Below are positions 7,312-17,672 of a DNA stretch of 64,000 bases, one piece after another. Within the stretch, counting starts at the first letter, position 1, and the number at the start of each line of letters is the position of its first letter. This DNA comes from Betaproteobacteria bacterium Ga0077523 (GTDB lineage: Bacteria; Pseudomonadota; Gammaproteobacteria; Burkholderiales; Ga0077523): positions 1 to 64,000 of the forward strand of contig LNDQ01000156.1 of NCBI GenBank assembly GCA_001464695.1, given 5' to 3'. The notes under the pieces are model-generated. The model was not told where the DNA came from and searched no databases. It worked only from the letters and a program-made list of their open reading frames with translations. The position numbers were made by a program, and so were the translations under genes.

Positions 7312-10192
7312 ATGTCAAAACCCAACCTGATCTCGGCATGCCGTACCGCGCTGGCGCGGGTGGCGGCCAACCACACGCCACCAGGCCCTGAACGCGCGCT
7401 GCAGGAGGTGCTGGACCGACTGGGCCCTTCTGTTTTCGCGGGTCTGCTCGACGCCGACGGCACGCTGCGCTACGCCAATCGGGCGGCGCTGCGGGCCATC
7501 GGCAGTACGCCGGAGGAGGTGCTCGGCCAGCCCTTCGAGGCCACCCCTTGGTGGCAGGGCTGCGAATTGTCGCAGCGACGGCTGCGACAGGCGCTGGTCA
7601 GCGGAGCGCGCGGCGAAGCCTCGCGCTTCGACGTCCGCATCGCCACCCACAGCGGCGACACGCTGGTCATGGACTTTTCGCTGCTGCCGTTCTACGGGCC
7701 CGAGGGGGGTGTTGCCCACCTGATCGCTTCCGCGTGCGACGTGAGCGAACGAGAGCGCGCGCGGCGTCAATTGCAGCTGACCCGCCATGCCGTCGAACAG
7801 GCCAACGACGCGCTGTTCCAGGTCGGGCCGGACGGCGCCTTTCGCGATGCCAACGGTGCTGCGGCTGCGCGTGCCTGACGTCGACACCCAGGTGGACAAC
7901 TCGCAGTGGCCGCTGCGCTGGCGCGAACTGTGCGAACGCGGTTCCTTGCGCTTCGAGACCAGCGTGCGCCATCACGATGGCCATGAGATTCCGGTCGATG
8001 TCTCCGTCAGCCCGGTGACCAGTGGCGACGAGACGTTTGCACATGTCTGCGTCGACGATCTGCGCGAGCGCCGCACCGCCGAACGCCGGATCCAGCAACT
8101 GCTGCAGTTCGACGAGCTGACGGGTTTGCCGAACCGCCAGCGGCTCTTCGAGCACCTGGTTGCGGCGCTGCACGCCAACGTCCAAACCGCGGTGCTGGTG
8201 CTGGAACTCGACCGCTTCAAGCGGATCAACGACGGCCTCGGCCCCCACATCGGCGACGCAGCATTGCTCGAGGTGGCACAGCGCATCGTCGCCACCGTGC
8301 GCAGCAGCGATCTGGTGGCGCGCCGCGGCGGCGATGAGTTCGTGATCGTGATGCCCGTTTCTTCGGCAGCGGCGATGCACACGGCGCAGACGCTGCTCGA
8401 CACCATCGCCCGACCGATGACGATCGAGGGGCACGAGATCCACCTGACCTGCAGCGTCGGCATTGCCGTGGCGCCTGCCAACGGCGACCGCGCCGAAACG
8501 TTGCTGCGCCGCGCCAACGCCGCGTTGCACCAAGCCAAGCTGCTGGGCCGGAACCAGGTCAACGCCTACGCCGGCGCACCGCACGACGACGACCCCGAAC
8601 GGCTGGCTCTGGAGACCGCGCTGCGCCACGCGATACGCGACGAGCAGCTCGAACTGCACTACCAGCCGCAGGTCGACCTCGGGCATGGCCATATCGTCGG
8701 CGTCGAGGCCTTGCTGCGCTGGCAGCACCCGACGCTGGGGAACATCGCCCCGAATCGATTCATCCCGATCGCCGAAGAGACCGGCCTGATCGTTGCCATT
8801 GGCGACTGGGTGTTGCGCCGTGCCATCGAGCAGGCGGCGGCGTGGCAGCGTGCCGGGCTGCCCCCACTGCGCATGGCGGTCAACCTGTCGGCGCGCCAGC
8901 TGATGCAGCCAGACCTGGCGCGGCGCATCGAAGGCCTGCTTGCCACAACTGGCCTCGACCCGCGTCTGTTAGGTGTCGAAGTCACCGAGAGCATGTTGAT
9001 CGCCAACTTCGATCAGGCGGTGCAACACCTGCGAGCCCTGCGTGCGCTCGGCGTCGAGGTCTCGCTCGACGACTTCGGCACCGGCTACTCGAGCCTGAGC
9101 TACCTGCGCCGGCTGCCGATCGACGTGGTCAAGATCGACCGCTCGCTGGTGCCTGACGTCACTGCGCCGGCAGAGGATGTGTCGATCACGCGCGCCATCA
9201 TCACGATGGCGCACCAACTGCAGATGAAGGCGCTCGCCGAAGGCGTCGAAAGTGAAGGCCAGGCAGCTCTGCTCGCCGCCAACCAATGCGACCAGATGCA
9301 GGGTTACTGGTTCAGCGCCGCCTTGCCGGCGGCAGCGGTCGAAACGATGCTTCGAGAAGACCGTCGGATCGATCCGGGGCTGTTTGGGCAGCGTTCGCGG
9401 CAGCGCACCTTGCTGTTGGTAGACGACGAGGAGAACATCGTCGCCGCGCTGCGCCGGCTGCTGCGCGCCGAAGGCTGGCTGCTGCTCAGCGCCACCAGTG
9501 CCGAGCAGGCGCTGCAGCTGATGGCACGACACGAAGTCGACGTGATCCTGTCCGACCAGCGCATGCCGGGCATGACCGGCGTCGAGCTGCTGCGGCGGGC
9601 CAAGCAGCTGTACCCGGAGACGATCCGGCTGGTGCTGTCGGGCTACACCGAGCTGCAGTCGATCACCGACGCGATCAACGAGGGCGCGATCTACAAGTTT
9701 CTCACTAAGCCCTGGGACGATGTGCAGCTGCGGGTTCACTTGCACGAGGCCTTCGCGATGAAGGAGATTGCCGACCAGAATCGCCGCCTCGACCAGGAGG
9801 TGCAGACCGCCAACCGGGAACTGGCCGAGCTCAACCGACGGCAGCATGCGCTGCTCAGTGCGCAGCGCGAGCAGAACCAGCGCGACGTCGGCAGTCGTGA
9901 AGCGGTGCAGGAACTGCTGGACGCCGTGCCGGTACCCGTGTTCGGCATCGACGACGAAGGCCTGCTGGTATTCGCCAATGCGTCGGCAGCGGAGCTGGAC
10001 GGACAGGGTGGCGACTTGCTGGGCGGGCCTGCGGCCGACCGGCTGCCACAGACCTTGCTGCAGGCGCTGGATAGCGATCCCATGCTGATCACGCTGGCAG
10101 GGCGCCGCTGGTGGGCGATGAGTCGGCGGCTGAGCGGCAACGCGCGCGGCCGCCTGTTGGTGCTGCTGCCACAAGCCGAGGCCTCGAAGTGA
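7312..10192 (+). pseudogene. PAS-PAS-GGDEF-EAL-REC-PAS c-di-GMP signalling protein, frameshifted in PAS 2
   Basis: Two overlapping frames together make one protein. Frame A (7312-7878) holds PAS 1 and the start of PAS 2, ending abnormally after DANGAAAARA. Frame B then resumes with LRLRVPDVDTQVDN and runs to 10192. Comparison with ordinary PAS domains suggests a loss of roughly 25-35 bases plus a shift near 7850-7865. Downstream, GGDEF is intact, with an RSSD inhibitory site five residues before it. The EAL domain keeps EALLRW, NLSARQL, EVTES, DDFGTGYSS, KIDRS and AEGVES, so both enzymatic halves look active on paper. A receiver domain follows (LLVDDEEN, SDQRMPGM, SGYTE, TKPW), then a final PAS. 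It would make and break cyclic di-GMP under control of a phosphorelay. If the shift is real, frame B might still be translated from an internal start. It is the first gene of a six-gene overlapped operon. Confidence 0.8.
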
Positions 10193-10320
10193 CCGCCTCG
10201 GCCACAACCGACAAGCCGCCGGCAGCTATTTCACACCTGTTCCGCCACAGCCTGCGCGACGGGCGGGTGCATCCGCTGCTGCACCTCGTGCAACGCTATC
10301 GCCAGGAGTTGCCGCGATGA
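10189..10320 (+). CDS. 43-aa coupled small ORF in the signalling operon
   Basis: GTG 10189 overlaps the stop of the GGDEF-EAL gene (GTGA), and its own TGA overlaps the ATG of the HDOD gene (ATGA at 10317). The product is basic and begins TASATTDKPPAAISHLF; its second half is RVHPLLHLVQRYRQELPR, with a predicted amphipathic helix. I recognise no family. Overlap at both ends matches every other junction in this operon, which argues that it is translated. It could be a regulatory microprotein, or simply a leader peptide that couples the two large genes. Confidence 0.5.
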   Translation: MTASATTDKPPAAISHLFRHSLRDGRVHPLLHLVQRYRQELPR

Positions 10321-11135
10321 CAACGGCTGTTCGACCGATCGCGCGTGACGCGCTGCTCGCCGCGCTGCGCGACCTGCCCCCGCTGCCTTCGGTGGTGCTC
10401 GAACTGGTCGAGTCGCTCGGCCACGAGGAGCTCAGCGCCGCGCAGTACGCTACCAAGATTTCGCGCGACCAGGCGCTCGCCGCCAAGACATTGCGCCTGG
10501 CCAACTCGTCGTTCTACGGCCGTGGCAGGCCGGTCCGCTCTGTCGCCGAGGCGATCGCCGTCCTCGGCCTGCGCACCGTCCGCAATGTCGTCACGGCCGC
10601 CGGACTGGCCGGCAGCTTTCGGCGCCACCCCGGTTTCGACCAGAACGCCTTTTGGCGCCATTCGATCGGCAGCGCCCTGTGTGCGCAGGCGCTGGCCGGT
10701 GAACTGCGGCGCGACGACGGCGATCTGGCGTTCACGGTCGGGCTGCTGCACGACATCGGCCGGCTGGCACTCGAGCAGCGGCGGCGCGACCAGGATTGTC
10801 CCGATGGCGACGCCGAGCGCGCCGTGCTCGGCATCGATCACGCCGAGGTCGGTGGGCTGATCGCGCAGCAGTGGAACTTTGCGCCTGCCATCGTCGATGC
10901 CATCCGCCAGCATCACGCACCGCCGGACGCCGCCGAGGTCACGTTGACGGGCATCGCGCATGTTGCCGATGCCATCGCCCACGCTCTAGGCCTGGCCGGC
11001 GACCTCGACGAGGCGGTGCCGGCGCTGGTGCTGCCGGTCTGGGCCGCCTGCCGCCTGGACGACGCGGCCTGCATGCGGCTCTTCGCCCGCACCGAGGCGC
11101 AGTTCGAGACCATCTGCGAAGCGCTGCTTCAGTGA
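10317..11135 (+). CDS. HDOD domain signalling protein
   Basis: The 272-aa product is a single HDOD domain: LRDLPPLPSVVLELVESL at the start, then ISRDQALAAKTLRLANSSFY, a VGLLHDIGRLAL motif and DHAEVGGLIAQQWNFAPAIV. HDOD proteins are non-catalytic relatives of HD phosphohydrolases and often work beside c-di-GMP enzymes and histidine kinases. The HD pair is present here, but the fold usually lacks the rest of the metal site. It lies between a GGDEF-EAL protein and a histidine kinase with overlapping starts and stops (ATGA upstream, GTGA downstream). It is therefore expected to act in the same relay. Confidence 0.9.
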   Translation: MTTAVRPIARDALLAALRDLPPLPSVVLELVESLGHEELSAAQYATKISRDQALAAKTLRLANSSFYGRGRPVRSVAEAIAVLGLRTVRNVVTAAGLAGSFRRHPGFDQNAFWRHSIGSALCAQALAGELRRDDGDLAFTVGLLHDIGRLALEQRRRDQDCPDGDAERAVLGIDHAEVGGLIAQQWNFAPAIVDAIRQHHAPPDAAEVTLTGIAHVADAIAHALGLAGDLDEAVPALVLPVWAACRLDDAACMRLFARTEAQFETICEALLQ

Positions 11136-11140
11136 AGACC

Positions 11141-12033
<893 letters not shown>

Positions 12034-12037
<4 letters not shown>

Positions 12038-13305
12038 CGGCGGCCCTCCCCGCATGGACGTTGCTCGCCGTCGACGACGAGCCGAACATCCTCGCAGCGC
12101 TGCGGCGGCTGTTCCGCACGACCGGCTGGCGCATCCTGACCGCTGGGCACGCCGACGAGGCGCTTGAGCTGCTCGCCAAGGAACCCATCAACGCCGTGCT
12201 GTCGGACATGCGCATGCCGGGCATGGACGGCGTGCAACTGCTCGAACGGGTCGCTCAGGGCTGGCCGGATGCCGCGCGACTGCTGCTGACGGGGCAGGCC
12301 GATCTGCGCTCGACGATCGACGCTATCAACCGCGGCCGGCTGCACCGCTACATCACGAAACCCTGGAACGACGACGAGCTGGTGCTGACGCTGCGCCAGG
12401 TCGCGGAGAGGCAGCAACTCGAAGCGGAAAAACAGGCGCTGGAGCGGCTCACGCAACAGCAGAACGACGAGCTGAAGGCACTGAACTCGAGCCTGGAGGC
12501 CCGCGTCGAGTTGCGCACCGCGGAGCTGGCTGCGGCCACTGACAGGCTGAAGCGCAACTATCTGACGTCGATCAAATCTTTCACAGCGCTGATCGAGCTG
12601 CGCGGCAGCGCCCAGGTCGGACACGCGCGCCAGGTTGCCGACCTGACCCGCCGTATCGCCCGTGCGATGACGCCCGATGCCGACACCCTGCACGATCTGC
12701 CGATCGCCGCCTTGCTGCACGACATCGGCCACATCGGCCTCAGCGACGCGGTGCTGGCGCGGCCCGTGAGTCGGCTCGACCCCGACGAACTGCGGCGCTA
12801 CCGACTGCACCCAATACTCGGCGAGCAGGCCTTGCTGGCCAGCGACGACATGCAGGGCGTCGCGCCTGTGATTCGCGCCCACCATGAGCGCTGGGACGGG
12901 AAGGGTTTTCCCGACGGCCTGCGCGGCGCGGCGATCCCGCTCGGTGCCCGCATTCTGGCAGTCGCCGACGCGTTCGAGGATCTGCGCAGCGGCACGCAAG
13001 GTGCCCGCCACGCGGTGCTCGCAGGGCGCGGCAGCCAGTTCGATCCCGCCGTAGTCGATGCCTTTGAGAGCCTGTACGCGGCCGCGCCACCCAAGCCGAC
13101 CGCGGTGACGCTGGGTCTGCGCACCGAGGAGCTGCGCGCCGGCCACACCCTGGCGCAGAATTTCGTGTCGCCCGAAGGCGTGCTGCTGCTGTCGGCCGGC
13201 CACGAACTGAACGACGACCTGATCGGCCGCATCCGGAGCTTCGAGCGAAAACACGGCCTGGCGCTGACACTGGCCGTGCAGATGGCGCATGAGGCCTCCC
13301 GGTGA
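12034..13305 (+). CDS. Response regulator with REC and HD-GYP-like domains
   Basis: This 423-aa protein begins with a receiver domain (LLAVDDEPNI, LSDMRMPGMDG, LLTGQAD, YITKPWNDDE). A coiled coil (about 120-170) and an HD-GYP-like domain follow (LLHDIGHIG, HPILGEQALL, HHERWDGKGFPDGLRG, ARILAVADAFEDL). HD-GYP enzymes degrade c-di-GMP. The canonical GYP is GFP here, a variant seen in some members. The C-terminal 80 residues (LRTEELRAGHTLAQNF onwards) form an extra small domain. The architecture resembles RpfG-type regulators. Its ATG overlaps the kinase stop, and its TGA overlaps the GTG of the last REC gene, so kinase and regulator should be made together. Confidence 0.9.
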
Positions 13306-13837
13306 AGCAGCTGCTGATCGTCGACGACGAGACGCCGGTACTGCACGCCGGCACTTCAAGCCGCAGGAACTCGGCGTGGAGGTCTGCGCCGACCCGCTGC
13401 AAGCGCTGCAGCGCCTGAAGGAGGCTCGCTTCGACGTACTGATCAGCGACTACCGAATGCCTCGTCTGGACGGCGTGACGTTACTCGCCCGCGCCAGGGA
13501 GCTGGACCCACGCGTGGTACGCATGATGCTCAGCGCAGCCGCCGACTTCGGCTCCGTGCTGGCTGCGGTGAATCGCGCCGGGGTCTTTCGCTACATCCCG
13601 AAGCCGTGGAGCGAACCGCGGCTGCTGGCCGACCTGCATGCTGCGCTGGCGTTCGACCCTTGCGCCACGCCGAGCGCCGACGAACTGGAACGGCGCCGGC
13701 TCGAAGCGCTGGAGCCGGGCATCACGCAGGTCGAGTGGGGACCGAACGGCGAGGTGCTGATGCCAGGCTGGAATTCCCCCGGTTCTCCGGACGCCACGCC
13801 AAGCCCAGTTCGCCGGAAACTCGGACGAATTCGATAG
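13302..13837 (+). pseudogene. Single-domain response regulator, frameshifted near its N-terminus
   Basis: GTG 13302 overlaps the previous stop (GTGA) and encodes KQLLIVDDETPVLHA, the normal beginning of a receiver domain. Near 13343-13350 the frame is lost. The next frame carries RHFKPQELGVEVCADP, then the phospho-acceptor region ISDYRMPRLDGV, MMLSAAAD and IPKPW, and ends at 13837. A loss of about 4-5 bases would explain the break. The C-terminal 45 residues (ITQVEWGPNGEVLMPGWN) are unlike usual output domains. As written, no functional receiver is made unless the ribosome shifts frame. It is the last gene of the overlapped signalling operon and converges on the LysR gene, with only 9 bases between the stops. 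Confidence 0.7.
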
Positions 13838-13846
13838 TGAGCCGAA

Positions 13847-14782
13847 CTAGCCGCCGCGTTCGCTCCCGGCGTTGGCAGCATCCTCCGCAAACAGATCGAA
13901 GACCACTCTGCGCAACCACTGGTTCTCAGGCGAGCGATGTACCTTCGCATGCCAGAACACGTTGATCCCGATGTCGGGCAGTTTCACCGGGTGCGGCAGG
14001 TAGGTTAGGCCGAAGGGTTCGGCCAGGCGCTGAGCCAGCTTCTCCGGAACGGTGGCGACCAGGTCCGTCCCCTGCAGGATATGGCCTACGCCGACGAAGT
14101 GCGGCACGGTCAGTCGCACGACGCGGTCGATGCCGCTGCGCCGCAGCAGCTCGTCGACCTTGGCGTGACCGGTGCCGGCGGATACCACAACCAGGTGCTC
14201 AGCCGTGCGGAAGTCGGACAGGGTGAGTTTCTTCTTACCGGGGTGGAGTCCGCGCCGGAACAGGCAGACGTAGCGTTGCCGGAAAAGTCGACGCTGGAAA
14301 AATCCAGCCTTCAACTGAGGCAGCAGGCCGATGGCGAGGTCGACTTTGCCGGCCTCCATGTCGTCGCGCACGTTGACCGCTGTGTTGCGCACGGTGTTGA
14401 GCATAACGCCCGGTGCTTCGTGGCTGAGCCGTTCCGCCAGCCGGGGCAGGAAGACGATCTCGCCGATGTCGGTCATCCCGATGGTCACCGAGCGCTTCGC
14501 CGTGACCGGATCGAAGCTTCTCTGTTGATTGAGGCCGGTCTGGATCATCGCGAGTGCGTAGCCGACGGGCTCCGAGAGTTGCTCGGCAAAGGGGGTAGGC
14601 ACCATTCCAGCGGGGGTGCGGACGAACAGGTCGTCCGCGAACAGGCGCCGCAGTTTCGCCAACGCATTGCTGATCGCCGGCTGGGTGAGCCCCAGGTTGT
14701 CGGCCACCCTGGAAACCCGGCGCTCGACCATCAATTGCTGGAAGAGCACCAGCTGGTTCAGATCAATGTCACGGAGGTCCAT
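13847..14782 (-). CDS. LysR-family regulator of the adjacent ring-hydroxylase operon (NagR/NahR-like)
   Basis: This 311-aa regulator has an N-terminal winged helix-turn-helix (DLNQLVLFQQLMVERRVSRVADNLG region; LTQPAISNALAKLRRLF as recognition part) and a periplasmic-binding-like effector domain (about 90-300). The opening DLRDIDLNQLVLF is typical of the NahR/NagR/LinR/NodD branch that responds to aromatic inducers. It is divergent from a reductase-oxygenase-ferredoxin operon in the nag order, and NagR sits in the same place in Ralstonia U2. The 111-base gap holds a perfect 7-bp inverted repeat with the ATC-N9-GAT pattern. Induction by salicylate or a related carboxylate is inferred. Confidence 0.9.
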   Translation of the reverse strand: MDLRDIDLNQLVLFQQLMVERRVSRVADNLGLTQPAISNALAKLRRLFADDLFVRTPAGMVPTPFAEQLSEPVGYALAMIQTGLNQQRSFDPVTAKRSVTIGMTDIGEIVFLPRLAERLSHEAPGVMLNTVRNTAVNVRDDMEAGKVDLAIGLLPQLKAGFFQRRLFRQRYVCLFRRGLHPGKKKLTLSDFRTAEHLVVVSAGTGHAKVDELLRRSGIDRVVRLTVPHFVGVGHILQGTDLVATVPEKLAQRLAEPFGLTYLPHPVKLPDIGINVFWHAKVHRSPENQWLRRVVFDLFAEDAANAGSERGG

Positions 14783-14794
14783 CGCCTCTCCTTT

Positions 14795-14813
14795 ACATCA
14801 CTGTCGGTGATGT
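14795..14813. promoter_or_regulatory. Probable LysR operator
   Basis: ACATCAC, spacer TGTCG, GTGATGT is a perfect inverted repeat. It contains ATC-N9-GAT and T-N11-A, the classical LysR recognition patterns. It lies 13 bases upstream of the LysR start and 81 bases upstream of the divergent reductase start. A second, shorter repeat (AGCCA-N6-TGGCT) follows at about 14824-14839. Confidence 0.6.
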
Positions 14814-14893
14814 TAGCTATTCCAGCCATTCTATTGGCTGATTGCCGAGAACGGCGGATATTTGGCTGTCCGACTTCGACCTCAGCAGTCACG

Positions 14894-15880
14894 ATGAACG
14901 TCCTGGTGCAGCCATTGAACCGAGTCATCCAGGTCGAGCCGGGTGCCAACCTGCTCGAGGCGTTGCAGGCCGCGCAGGTGCCGATGTCCTACTCGTGCAT
15001 GGCGGGCCGCTGCGGGACCTGCCGATGCAAGGTCGTGGACGGCGAGGTGCTCGACGGCGGTCGGGACCAGCAGCGACCGCTCGAGGCGAACGATGCTTAC
15101 GTCCTGGCGTGCCGAACCTACCTCACGGAATCCTGCACCATCGAGATCCTCGAGCCCGGCGAAGTGGTGGTGCATCCTGCCCGCATCGTGAAAGCGACGG
15201 TGACAGCGATCGAGGACATGACGCATGACATCAAGCGCCTGCATCTCAAGCCCGCCAAGCCGTTGGAGTTCTCGCCCGGGCAGTACGTCCAGCTTCAGTT
15301 CACGCCCGACCACGTACGTCCTTATTCCATGGCGGGTCTGTGCGGGGACGGGGAGTTCGAGTTCCACGTTCGGCTCGTGCCGGACGGCCGTGTGACTCGC
15401 TACATCGACCGCGAGCTGAAGCTCGGCGACTTGGTGCGCGTGACGGGCCCGCTCGGCTCAGCCTACCTTCGCCGCAGACACGAGGGGCCGATGTTGTGTG
15501 TCGCCGGTGGTACCGGGCTCGCACCCATCCTGTCGATCGTCAGAGGTGCGATTTCCGAAGGCATGCGCAATCCGATCCACCTGTACTTCGGTGTCCGGTC
15601 GCCGCGCGATGTCTACGGGCTCGATTGGCTGGCGCCATTACAGCGAGCGCACCCCGCGCTGAAGGTGCACGTGGTGGTGAGTTCCGGTGGCAACTCCGCG
15701 AGGGAGCGTTGCGGTCTTGTCACAGAAGCGATCGAACAGGACCTCGGCGACTTGAGCGGCTGGCGCGCCTACCTGTGCGGCTCTCCGCCGATGGTGGAGG
15801 CGGCCACGCAGCTTGCCCGGTGCAGAGGCGTCGCGCCGGACCACATCCATGCCGATGCGTTCTACCCCCAGGGCAACTGA
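14894..15880 (+). CDS. nagAa: Ring-hydroxylase ferredoxin reductase (NagAa-like)
   Basis: The 328-aa protein passes electrons from NAD(P)H to the Rieske ferredoxin of the ring-hydroxylating oxygenase. A plant-type 2Fe-2S domain comes first (C35, C40, C43 in CMAGRCGTCRC, and C73 in LACRT). An FAD-binding domain (RPYSMAG) and an NAD-binding domain (GGTGLAPI, ending in YLCGSPPMVEAA) follow. Length and domain order equal the NagAa/NdoR class of naphthalene/salicylate systems. The start ATG 14894 gives the natural N-terminus; the frame is open far upstream but only as antisense to the LysR gene. The oxygenase alpha gene follows after 25 bases. The symbol is by homology and synteny, and the true substrate is inferred. 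Confidence 0.85.
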   Translation: MNVLVQPLNRVIQVEPGANLLEALQAAQVPMSYSCMAGRCGTCRCKVVDGEVLDGGRDQQRPLEANDAYVLACRTYLTESCTIEILEPGEVVVHPARIVKATVTAIEDMTHDIKRLHLKPAKPLEFSPGQYVQLQFTPDHVRPYSMAGLCGDGEFEFHVRLVPDGRVTRYIDRELKLGDLVRVTGPLGSAYLRRRHEGPMLCVAGGTGLAPILSIVRGAISEGMRNPIHLYFGVRSPRDVYGLDWLAPLQRAHPALKVHVVVSSGGNSARERCGLVTEAIEQDLGDLSGWRAYLCGSPPMVEAATQLARCRGVAPDHIHADAFYPQGN

Positions 15881-15905
15881 GCTGACCATCTCGAAGGAGA
15901 CGAGC

Positions 15906-17165
15906 ATGAACGAAGCATCGGCGGTGTTTCCGCGCGAGGTGCATTGGGAAGGCGATGGCACCCACCGCATTCCCTTCCTGGCCTACACCAGCGACGAACT
16001 CCACAAGCGCGAACTCGAGCGTTTCTTCTACAAGGGCCATTGGTGCTACGTCGGCCTCGAGGCCGAGATTCCGAACCCGGGTGACTACCAGCGCACTGCC
16101 GTCGGCGAACGATCGGTGATCATGGTCCGGGACGCCGGCGGCGCGATCAATGTGCTCGAGAACGTCTGCGCCCATCGGGGCATGCGGTTCTGTCGCGAGC
16201 GCCACGGCAATCGCAAGGAGTTCGTCTGCCCTTATCACCAGTGGAGCTACACGCTCAAGGGTGATCTGCAGGGCGTGCCGTTCCGCCGTGGCGTCAAGCA
16301 GGACGGGCAGGTGCACGGTGGCATGCCGGCCGACTTCAAGACTGCCGACCATGGGTTGACGCGGCTCAAGGTCGCGACGCGTGGTGGCGTGGTCTTCGCG
16401 TCGTTCGACGCCGACGTCGAATCGTTCGAGGATTACCTCGGGCCGGCCATCCTCGGCTACTTCGACCGGCTCTTCAATGGGCGCAAGCTCACGATCCTCG
16501 GCTACAACCGCCAGCGCATTCCAGGCAACTGGAAGCTGATGCAGGAAAACATCAAGGACCCTTACCACCCGGGTCTGTTGCACACCTGGTTCGTCACCTT
16601 CGGCCTCTGGCGCGCGGACAACAAGTCGCAGCTGAAGATGGACGGGCGTCACCGTCACGCGGCCATGATCTCCACCCGCGGTCAGGCCGGCAATGCAGAG
16701 GAGGTGACGCAGGTGTCGAGTTTCAAGGCCAGCATGCAGCTCAACGACGCGAGCTTCCTCGACATCGTGCCCGAGCCCTGGTGGGGTGGGCCGACCGCGG
16801 TGATGACGACGATCTTCCCGAGCGTGATCCTGCAGCAGCAGGTCAACAGCGTCTCCACACGGCATATCCAGCCCAACGGGCATGGCTCGTTCGACTTCGT
16901 CTGGACTCACTTCGGCTTCGAGGACGACAGCGACGAGATGACGCAGCGGCGCCTGCGCCAGGCCAACCTGTTCGGCCCGGCCGGATTCGTCTCGGCCGAC
17001 GACGGCGAAGTGATCGAGTTCTCGCAACAGGCCTTCGAGAGCAAGCCATTCCATCGTGCCCTGGCCGAACTGGGCGGACACGAGGTGGAGAACACCGAGC
17101 ACATGGTGACCGAAACCCTCATCCGCGGCATGTACCGCTACTGGCGCGAAGTGATGGAAGCGTGA
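15906..17165 (+). CDS. nagG: Rieske oxygenase large subunit (salicylate 5-hydroxylase NagG-like)
   Basis: This is the catalytic alpha subunit of a ring-hydroxylating oxygenase, 419 aa, with AAGGAG six bases before ATG 15906. The Rieske centre uses C88 and H90 (CAHRGMRFC) and C108 and H111 (CPYHQW). The mononuclear iron site is in ENIKDPYHPGLLH with D218, H221 and H226. The gene order LysR < > reductase-alpha-beta-ferredoxin is that of nagR/nagAa-G-H-Ab of Ralstonia U2, where GH plus AaAb convert salicylate to gentisate. No naphthalene dioxygenase or gentisate genes follow here, so the operon may stand alone. Anthranilate or another hydroxybenzoate is a possible alternative substrate. Confidence 0.85.
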   Translation: MNEASAVFPREVHWEGDGTHRIPFLAYTSDELHKRELERFFYKGHWCYVGLEAEIPNPGDYQRTAVGERSVIMVRDAGGAINVLENVCAHRGMRFCRERHGNRKEFVCPYHQWSYTLKGDLQGVPFRRGVKQDGQVHGGMPADFKTADHGLTRLKVATRGGVVFASFDADVESFEDYLGPAILGYFDRLFNGRKLTILGYNRQRIPGNWKLMQENIKDPYHPGLLHTWFVTFGLWRADNKSQLKMDGRHRHAAMISTRGQAGNAEEVTQVSSFKASMQLNDASFLDIVPEPWWGGPTAVMTTIFPSVILQQQVNSVSTRHIQPNGHGSFDFVWTHFGFEDDSDEMTQRRLRQANLFGPAGFVSADDGEVIEFSQQAFESKPFHRALAELGGHEVENTEHMVTETLIRGMYRYWREVMEA

Positions 17166-17179
17166 TTGAGACCCGAGCG

Positions 17180-17662
17180 ATGAGCACTAACCTCACTTTC
17201 GAGGACTGGCTGGCATTGACGCAGCTCTACGCCGACTACGCCGCTGCCGTCGACTCCGGCGATTGGGATCTGTGGCCGGAGTTCTTCACCGATCCCTGCG
17301 TCTACCGGCTGCAGCCGCGCGAGAACCACGAACGCGGTTTCCCCCTCGCGACGCTGTCGTTCACGAGCAAGGGCATGCTGAAGGACCGTGCCTACGGTAT
17401 CAAGGAGACGCTGTTCCACGACCCGTACTACCAGCGACACGTGGTCGGCGCTCCGGTGGTGCGCAGCGCCGAGAACGGCCGGTTCACCTGCGAAGCGAAC
17501 TACGCGGTCTTCCGCACCAAGTTGTCGGACGCGTCGACCGTGTTCAACGTCGGCCGCTACCTCGACACCGTGGTCCGCACGCCGGCGGGGCTGAAGTTCG
17601 CTTCGCGCGAATGCATCTACGACAGCGAGATGATCCCGAACTCCATCATCTACCCCATCTGA
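17180..17662 (+). CDS. nagH: Ring-hydroxylating oxygenase small subunit (NagH-like)
   Basis: The 160-aa product has the cystatin-like SnoaL/ring-hydroxylase beta fold: LTQLYADYAAAVDSGDWDLWPEFFTDPCVYR near the start and CIYDSEMIPNSIIYPI at the end. It has no metal ligands and serves to build the alpha3-beta3 hexamer. It begins 14 bases after the alpha gene. The Rieske ferredoxin gene starts 10 bases downstream, so all four proteins should come from one transcript. The size matches NagH. Confidence 0.85.
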   Translation: MSTNLTFEDWLALTQLYADYAAAVDSGDWDLWPEFFTDPCVYRLQPRENHERGFPLATLSFTSKGMLKDRAYGIKETLFHDPYYQRHVVGAPVVRSAENGRFTCEANYAVFRTKLSDASTVFNVGRYLDTVVRTPAGLKFASRECIYDSEMIPNSIIYPI

Positions 17663-17672
17663 GGCCACGACC

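Noticed and set aside
14081-14893. N-terminal extension of the ferredoxin reductase
   Set aside because: The frame is open upstream of 14894 but runs antisense to the LysR gene, and the 2Fe-2S domain starts right after ATG 14894.
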